Shown in pieces: positions 6,449 through 11,197 of a stretch of DNA of 11,197 nucleotides. The notes beneath the pieces were generated by a model. The model saw nothing but the letters and a program-made list of their open reading frames with translations, was not told the DNA's origin and searched no databases. The DNA comes from CAIOZA01 sp964464375 (GTDB lineage: Bacteria; Bacteroidota; Ignavibacteria; Kapaibacteriales; UBA2268). The DNA lies in contig CAYXFU010000067.1 in the NCBI GenBank assembly GCA_964464375.1, positions 1-11,197 of the forward strand. Reading direction: 5' to 3'. How positions within the stretch are numbered: the first letter of the stretch is position 1; each line of letters opens with the position of its first letter. A program made the position numbers and the translations under genes.

Positions 6449-6462
6449 CAAATCATACTTGA
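6445..6462 (+). promoter_or_regulatory. Candidate 5-codon coupling ORF (ATGA to TTGA)
   Basis: ATG 6445 overlaps the lipoprotein stop (ATGA), reads MTNHT and stops with TGA at 6460-6462. That stop overlaps the likely TTG start of the giant protein at 6459 (TTGA). Re-initiating ribosomes could pass from one gene to the next through it. Alternatively, one base is missing and the original N-terminus was MTNH followed by LKKYIYIL. Confidence 0.25.
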
Positions 6463-9400
6463 AAAAATATATTTACATATTAAATTTAATATTCATTATT
6501 TATACAGCGTTTCCTCAGAAGGAAACATATAACTGGTATTTTGGGAACAGTGCCGGGATAACATTCAATCCAAGTGGTACTGCACCAAGTGTGATATCAG
6601 ATGGACAACTCTTATCTCCTGAGGCATGTTCAGTAATTTCAGACTCAACAGGGAGTTTGCTGTTTTATACAAATGGAGAAACTGTCTGGAACAAGAATCA
6701 CGAAATAATGCAGAATGGTGCGGGTATTGGAGGTACTAACACTGCATCTCAGGGAGCAATAATTATCCCAAAACCCAAAAGTCAATTCATCTATTATGTA
6801 TTCACAATCAATGCTGTCTCAAGAACCTTAGCTTATTCAACTGTCGATATCAGATTGAATTCCGGTCTTGGTGCCGTTACAGATAAAAACAATCAGTTTC
6901 TGCCGAATGTAACACAAAAGATGTCAGCTGTTCACCATACAAATGGTGTTGATATATGGCTGGTTGCTCATGGTTGGCTCAATAACAGTTACTTTTCAAT
7001 TCTTATCAATTCCGGTGGAATTGCTACTACTCCAATTATATCAAATACCGGAACTGTTCACAAAGGCACATCTGATAATGAAAAGGGAAATATTAAGATT
7101 GCTCCCGATGGTTCCATGGTTGCCTGTACTTTGCCTGCCGATACACTTGTCGAATTATCAATATTTAATCGTGGTAATGGATCAGTAAGTAATACAATTC
7201 TCCTGCCTGTTAGTGCAGATACAAAAGCCAGAGCAATGCCTTATTCTGCTGAATTCTCTCCGGATTGTTCACACTTGTTTGTCAGTGCCCGAATGTTCAT
7301 TAATTCTTATGATGTAAGCACTAAGGATTCTGTACGAATCATCAATTCAGCTAAAACTGTTTGGGACTTAAATGCTTCCTATTTTGGGCTGCAATTAGCT
7401 CCAGATGGTAGAATCTATGTTGCATACAACAATAACACTATATTAAAAAAAATAAACGAACCGAACAAAGGTGTAGATATAAGTGTCCAGACAGGACCTA
7501 ATATAAATCTTGTTAATGACAGATCTAACATGGGATTGCCTGCAACAATCCAAAGCTTTTACTCGTGGATTTACATTCCAAGCATTTTAACTATCTGCGA
7601 AGGTGATTCAATTATTACTGAGTGTAAGCTTTCATGCTCGATTCCAATAGCATCTTTCAGGTGGACAGGTCCTCTGGGCTTTAGTTCATCTGGTCCTAAT
7701 TTGATTCTACCTAAAGTTACATCAGCACAAGGGGGATATTATTATATCTCTGTCAATGCAGGAGCATTAAAATTCAATGATAGCTTATATGTAAAAGTTG
7801 TACCAAAACCGAAAGCATTCATTATTCCTGACGGCAGCACAACTCTATGTGAGGGCGATAGCTTGAAACTATTTGCTCAGCCTCAGGGAATCGAATACAG
7901 TTATCTGTGGAACACCTATGAAACCACAAATACTATCACAGTAAGCAAAGCAGGGAAATATTCCGTTACAGTAGAGTCAAATGGTTGCAGAGATTCAGAC
8001 ACAATTGATATTAAGACTGTACCGGGATTTATTCCTGAGATAATAGTAGATGGTCCGAAAGTCCTCTGCGAAGGTGATACTATGCTATTATCCGCAAAAC
8101 CCGAAGGTTACGGATATCGCTACAACTGGTCAACCGGTGACACTGTACAAAGCACGAAAGTTGCTCGTGGTGGCATCTTTCATCTAAGTGTTGAAAAAGA
8201 TGGATGCGTGAGAACTACTTCGATCAATATACAGAACATTAAGAAACCTGAATTCCATATAGCCGCGACAGGTCCTACTGTATTCTGTGAAGGCGACAGT
8301 GTTGTTCTAACAGTAGAACCTTTTGACCCTGATATATCCTATCTCTGGTCAACAGGTGAAGCATCGCAATCAATAATTGTAAAGAATACAGGTTTAATTT
8401 ATGTTGAAGCTTTTTCCCGGAATGGATGCTCTACATTGGATTCTGTTCTAATTAAATCAGGAAGTGAACTTGGAATTCTGATTGAATCTAACCCCAAACC
8501 ACCATTCTGCAAGAATGATATTATTACTCTAACATCCTATCCTGTTGCAGCCGGATTCAAATACAACTGGTCAACCGGTGATACAACACCATCGATCCAG
8601 GTTTCTCTGGATGGAAAATATTATCTGGAAGTTACGACAATCGGTGGATGCAAAGGAAGAGACAGTTTTGATTTAAAGATATACAATAGACCTGATGCTT
8701 CGCTGAAACAGGGGAGTATGAATGAAATCTGCGATGGAGATAGTCTGCTGCTAACACCTAACATAATTGATAATATTAACAATTATTCCTGGAATGATGG
8801 AATAACTTCAGCAATAAGGTATGTTTCGAAATCAGGTAAGTATAAGCTTTTGGTTAATAATCCTGCGGGTTGCCGCGACAGTTCAGAATTTGAATTAATT
8901 CTTAAGCAAAGCCCCGTGATCGATATAAATATAATACGTAAACCTAAAATCTGCAATGGCGATACTGTAACTTTGGTTGCGGTAACCGATAACCCGGGAT
9001 ATTCTTTAATCTGGTCAAATGGTGAGACAAAAGATACAATTATAGTAACCAAAAGCGGGATCTATAGGCTGACTGTTACTAATCTAACCGGTTGCAAAAG
9101 AATTGATTCTGTGGCTGTTATGTTCAATCCACAACCCGAGCTGAAAATCCTAACAGATAAAGGCTACTCTCTTTGTCCGGGTGATTCGGTAACCTTAACG
9201 GCAGAGAATCCATATTTTAAATATATTTGGAACACAGGAGATACTACCAGATCACTACGAGTTGGTAAAGCAGGAATATACAGACTTTCCGTTTATGATT
9301 CAACCGGTTGCGAAAGTACATCCGAAGCAGCGATACACGATGCTGAAGTTATGTTGAGTGGGCTTGAAGATTTGGACTTTGGTAAAACAGACAGGTTATT

Positions 9401-10352
9401 ATCAAGAAATATATCCGAGGAATTCTGGAACAGTTCTCAGGATAAAATTCTGATTGATACAATCTATGCTATCGGAGCCAATACTGCTTTCGAGGTTATG
9501 AGCGAAAACAGTCAAATAGAATTAACTATGAGCGATCTCAGGAAGCTGACTGTAAAGTTCAGTCCGCAAGATATGAAATACTATAGTGACACACTGGTGT
9601 TTGAAATCAGCAAACCATGCAGGGATAGATATTTTATTATATTAAATGGAGTTGGTGTAGGAACTGCCAGAGTGAGTATGCCTGATACATTCGGAATCAT
9701 TGGAACCAGGAAATTCAGAATACCGATAAGAGCTAAAGTATTGTACTATGGTTCTGATCCTATTGTCAGCTCATATACTGCTCAGGTAAGGTTTTATTCG
9801 GATGTATTTCTTCCGGAAATTCTTACTAACGGCATTATTCGCAATGATACTGTCATCAATGGTGAAAGAATACTAAAAATCGAAGACAATAATGCTATCA
9901 TATCAGGGAGAGAAACAGTTCTTTCCGAGATTACCGGCACCATCCTTCTTGGTGAACACGCTATTACTCCATTGATCATTGACTACTTCAATTGGGGCAA
10001 TCCTTTGGTCAAAACGGAATTAAAGTCAGGCAAACTAGAAGCTTTGAGTGTTTGCTTTCAGGACATTAACAGGATTATTATATCTGACAAAACGAGGATG
10101 AGCATTGCTCCTAATCCGGCAGGAGAGTCTACTGAAATCGGCATCTCTAATGTGAGCGATGCCGTTTATACTCTTGCAATCTATTCAATTGATGGCTCAG
10201 AAGTTGCAAAGTACATAATTGACAATACCAGGGAAGTGAGACGCCACATTGATTTCAAATTACCCATGGAAAACCTGAGTTCAGGAATATACAAGATGTT
10301 AATCAGCGGTAACGGTGAGATGATAATAAGTACTTTAAGTGTGATGAAGTGA
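6459..10352 (+). CDS. Giant T9SS-secreted surface protein with propeller, Ig-like repeats and sorting domain
   Basis: About 1,297 residues. A signal peptide (KKYIYILNLIFIIYTAFPQ) opens it, cleaved near AFPQ. Residues about 22-375 resemble the propeller-like N-terminal domain of Bacteroidota adhesins (YNWYFGNSAGITFN, then ACSVISDSTGSLLFYTNGETVWN). Eight Ig-like repeats follow (about 380-961). Next come an ASH/choice-of-anchor-like domain (about 965-1070), a cohesin-like domain (about 1086-1195; SSYTAQVRFYSDVFLPE, ITGTILLGEHAITPLIIDYF) and a type A sorting domain (about 1214-1297, beginning MSIAPNPAG). T9SS carries such proteins across the outer membrane and usually cleaves the sorting domain. 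The likely role is adhesion or matrix. No ATG fits: TTG 6459 gives the cleanest signal peptide; TTG 6429 would overlap the lipoprotein by 20 bases. Confidence 0.88.
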   Translation: MKKYIYILNLIFIIYTAFPQKETYNWYFGNSAGITFNPSGTAPSVISDGQLLSPEACSVISDSTGSLLFYTNGETVWNKNHEIMQNGAGIGGTNTASQGAIIIPKPKSQFIYYVFTINAVSRTLAYSTVDIRLNSGLGAVTDKNNQFLPNVTQKMSAVHHTNGVDIWLVAHGWLNNSYFSILINSGGIATTPIISNTGTVHKGTSDNEKGNIKIAPDGSMVACTLPADTLVELSIFNRGNGSVSNTILLPVSADTKARAMPYSAEFSPDCSHLFVSARMFINSYDVSTKDSVRIINSAKTVWDLNASYFGLQLAPDGRIYVAYNNNTILKKINEPNKGVDISVQTGPNINLVNDRSNMGLPATIQSFYSWIYIPSILTICEGDSIITECKLSCSIPIASFRWTGPLGFSSSGPNLILPKVTSAQGGYYYISVNAGALKFNDSLYVKVVPKPKAFIIPDGSTTLCEGDSLKLFAQPQGIEYSYLWNTYETTNTITVSKAGKYSVTVESNGCRDSDTIDIKTVPGFIPEIIVDGPKVLCEGDTMLLSAKPEGYGYRYNWSTGDTVQSTKVARGGIFHLSVEKDGCVRTTSINIQNIKKPEFHIAATGPTVFCEGDSVVLTVEPFDPDISYLWSTGEASQSIIVKNTGLIYVEAFSRNGCSTLDSVLIKSGSELGILIESNPKPPFCKNDIITLTSYPVAAGFKYNWSTGDTTPSIQVSLDGKYYLEVTTIGGCKGRDSFDLKIYNRPDASLKQGSMNEICDGDSLLLTPNIIDNINNYSWNDGITSAIRYVSKSGKYKLLVNNPAGCRDSSEFELILKQSPVIDINIIRKPKICNGDTVTLVAVTDNPGYSLIWSNGETKDTIIVTKSGIYRLTVTNLTGCKRIDSVAVMFNPQPELKILTDKGYSLCPGDSVTLTAENPYFKYIWNTGDTTRSLRVGKAGIYRLSVYDSTGCESTSEAAIHDAEVMLSGLEDLDFGKTDRLLSRNISEEFWNSSQDKILIDTIYAIGANTAFEVMSENSQIELTMSDLRKLTVKFSPQDMKYYSDTLVFEISKPCRDRYFIILNGVGVGTARVSMPDTFGIIGTRKFRIPIRAKVLYYGSDPIVSSYTAQVRFYSDVFLPEILTNGIIRNDTVINGERILKIEDNNAIISGRETVLSEITGTILLGEHAITPLIIDYFNWGNPLVKTELKSGKLEALSVCFQDINRIIISDKTRMSIAPNPAGESTEIGISNVSDAVYTLAIYSIDGSEVAKYIIDNTREVRRHIDFKLPMENLSSGIYKMLISGNGEMIISTLSVMK
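7596..9343 (+). repeat. Eight Ig-like protein repeats with CxGD...GC cysteine pairs
   Basis: Units of about 70-75 residues begin with a Cys-x-Gly-Asp-type motif (CEGDSI, CEGDSL, CEGDTM, CEGDSV, CKNDII, CDGDSL, CNGDTV, CPGDSV). All but the first then show W-N/S-x-G/Y, a G-x-Y/F strand, and a Gly-Cys before the end. The two cysteines could form a disulfide in each domain. The first unit is divergent, with FRWTGPLGF and no closing Gly-Cys, closer to standard PKD/Ig-like domains of this group. The DNA has mostly diverged between units, so the array is old. One exception is a 20-base stretch shared exactly by the third and fifth units. Confidence 0.85.
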
Positions 10353-10359
10353 GATAGCC

Positions 10360-10391
10360 GATGGAATTAATCATAAACCCATGATTCCATC
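10360..10391. repeat. Hairpin just past the giant gene
   Basis: GATGGAAT at 10360-10367 pairs with ATTCCATC at 10384-10391, with further TCAT/ATGA pairing inside the 16-base loop. It lies 7 bases beyond the stop codon. No T-run follows on either strand, so it is not a classic intrinsic terminator, though it could protect the mRNA 3' end. Confidence 0.5.
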
Positions 10392-10455
10392 TCACGAGCG
10401 AATCACCGTGAACACAGAATATTGAAGTGAAATACAGTCAGTCAGTCTGTCATAG

Positions 10456-10472
10456 AGGTGCCGAAGGTGCCT
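10456..10472. repeat. Degenerate GAA-loop palindrome
   Basis: AGGTGCC (10456-10462) and GGTGCCT (10466-10472) flank a GAA loop and pair over 7 bp with two G-T pairs. The form matches the GAA-loop hairpins at 42-54 and 111-127, suggesting the same class of dispersed unit. Confidence 0.45.
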
Positions 10473-10493
10473 AGGAAAGCGAATCAACTGTAT

Positions 10494-10523
10494 TGTCATT
10501 TCGAACGCTTTGAGAAATCTCAT
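10494..10523. repeat. Dispersed intergenic repeat, TGTCATTTCGA...GAGAAATCTC type
   Basis: The stretch starts TGTCATTTCGAACG and ends GAGAAATCTCAT. I recognise this as a repeat often found between genes in Bacteroidota genomes; that is memory and not a database result. It lies between two convergent genes. No function is known to me. Confidence 0.45.
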
Positions 10524-10543
10524 TTCAGATTGTAATTTCTACT

Positions 10544-11170
10544 TTACAGCTTCACAAACTTCCCAACTCTATCTCCAATCCGTACAAAATACATACCTGG
10601 TGCCAAGCCTGAGACATCTATTCTTTGTCCCCCGCTGGCGGGGGTGTCTGCGAAGCAGACGGGGGTGGACACGATTTGACCGAAAATATTATATATCCTC
10701 ACATCGCTTTGTAAGGGTGAAGGACCGTTCGCCCCTAAGGATATTTCGATGTAGTCCGTTGCAGGATTGGGGGAAATGCTGATATTATCCGAAGTATTAA
10801 CTAAATTATTCACTGATGTTGGCTTAATAAATAGCCAGCTTTTAATTGTATCAAGTTTATTTCTCAACATTGTCTTGAATTCAGCGATCGGATATTTGAA
10901 GACTGATTTATTAAAAATACCACCTGTATCCAGAACAATACCATTTTCAATTTTAAATAAACCACCGGATATTTCGTGCCAAAAGTTTGGTTGAATTACA
11001 AAATCTGACAAATTTGAATACCAAAATAGATTAAAATCGAAGAATCCAATATATTCATCTCCTTTTTCAACAGTGCGGATTGAAGAACATGAAGTAATAA
11101 CATCTTCAAAGCCTGTACCTGTAATATGGTCTTTAATGTAATTAGTCTCCTCTGAAAAAGAGCATAAGTA
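10544..11170 (-). CDS. T9SS sorting-domain protein, C-terminal part, probably frameshifted
   Basis: The 208 codons shown form the C-terminal part of a secreted protein; the start lies outside the window or beyond a frameshift. The last 85 or so residues are a type A T9SS sorting domain: ISISPNPATDYIEISL, VRIYNIFGQIV, IDVSGLAPGMYFVRIG and the final GKFVKL. The first TTG in the frame is at 11011, but coding-like sequence continues upstream (TNYIKDHITGTGFEDV, GDEYIGFFDFNLFWYSN) to a TAA at 11171-11173. Another frame is open to the window edge and reads SGFINTYALF. Adding one T to the T5 run (11155-11159 on the plus strand) would join the two. This may be a sequencing error or a real lesion. Two palindromes sit in frame inside the sorting domain. 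The N-terminal part shown matches nothing I know. Confidence 0.72.
   Translation of the reverse strand, partial: YLCSFSEETNYIKDHITGTGFEDVITSCSSIRTVEKGDEYIGFFDFNLFWYSNLSDFVIQPNFWHEISGGLFKIENGIVLDTGGIFNKSVFKYPIAEFKTMLRNKLDTIKSWLFIKPTSVNNLVNTSDNISISPNPATDYIEISLGANGPSPLQSDVRIYNIFGQIVSTPVCFADTPASGGQRIDVSGLAPGMYFVRIGDRVGKFVKL
10629..10668. repeat. In-frame double-hairpin palindromic element inside the sorting domain
   Basis: Two hairpins stand side by side: CCCCCGC/GCGGGGG (10629-10635/10638-10644) and GTCTGC/GCAGAC with a GAA loop (10646-10651/10655-10660), then GGGGGTGG. The GC content is far above the surrounding gene. On the minus strand it encodes roughly TPVCFADTPASGG between two conserved strands of the sorting domain without breaking the frame. 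I recall near-identical double hairpins as mobile units in several uncultured bacteria; not checked. Confidence 0.75.
10714..10736. repeat. Second, degenerate palindrome in the same sorting domain
   Basis: AGGGTGAA (10714-10721) pairs imperfectly with TTCGCCCCT (10728-10736), with one bulge. On the minus strand it encodes part of GANGPSPLQS, a polar, Gly/Pro-rich loop. It resembles a decayed copy of a GGGCGAACGG-type palindrome. Confidence 0.35.
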
Positions 11171-11197
11171 TTAATAAAACCAGATAGTTGTGGATAA

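Noticed and set aside
10435..10446. CAGT tetranucleotide repeat, three copies
   Set aside because: Too short to be meaningful as a variable repeat and not inside a gene.
10510..10782. 90-codon plus-strand frame opposite the sorting-domain gene
   Set aside because: It lies antisense to a convincing T9SS sorting domain and its Arg/Trp-rich composition comes from the GC-rich palindrome.

Overview
The window most resembles a member of the Bacteroidota/Chlorobiota group, perhaps an Ignavibacteria- or Kapabacteria-like lineage. Three things point there. Two proteins end in type IX secretion system (T9SS) C-terminal sorting domains. A membrane-anchored anti-sigma-like domain is fused to an outer-membrane barrel. 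The intergenic DNA carries short GAA-loop palindromes of a kind I associate with these genomes. The DNA is fairly AT-rich and Shine-Dalgarno sites are weak or missing at several genes. The lineage is an inference; there is no rRNA here to test it.

Layout, left to right. 1-322: a cluster of short hairpins, then the upstream region of sucD. 323-1836: housekeeping pair sucD (succinyl-CoA ligase alpha, with an unusual Arg/Lys-rich, AT-hook-like tail) and ndk, closed by a strong terminator. 1886-3458: a NUDIX hydrolase overlapped by an exported protein of unknown function, ending at a hairpin that may also be the end of a decayed IS3-family element. 3459-3944: gene-free, holding that relic, a roughly 190-bp inverted-repeat element with nested hairpins, and an AT-rich region ahead of the next operon. 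3945-5815: an ECF sigma factor and a 394-residue protein joining a cytoplasmic anti-sigma-like domain, one inner-membrane helix, a periplasmic linker and a C-terminal outer-membrane-type barrel; a terminator follows. 5828-10352: a small lipoprotein and a roughly 1,300-residue T9SS surface protein (beta-propeller-like domain, eight Ig-like repeats, ASH-like and cohesin-like domains, sorting domain). 10353-11197: more palindromic repeats and a second T9SS-type gene on the minus strand, cut by the window edge and probably frameshifted.

How the genes may work together. The sigma factor and the barrel fusion form a plausible envelope-to-transcription signalling pair. The sensor would sit in the outer membrane, the anti-sigma part in the cytoplasm, and a 115-residue linker would join them across the periplasm. 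The lipoprotein and giant surface protein directly downstream could be targets or partners of that pair. No experiment is visible to support this. Two tiny ORFs with stop/start overlaps sit at junctions in this block (TAATG before the barrel fusion, ATGA/TTGA before the giant protein) and could couple translation.

Mobile palindromes are a second theme. They occur between genes and also, in frame, inside the sorting domain of the minus-strand gene, where a 40-bp double hairpin contributes about 13 residues.
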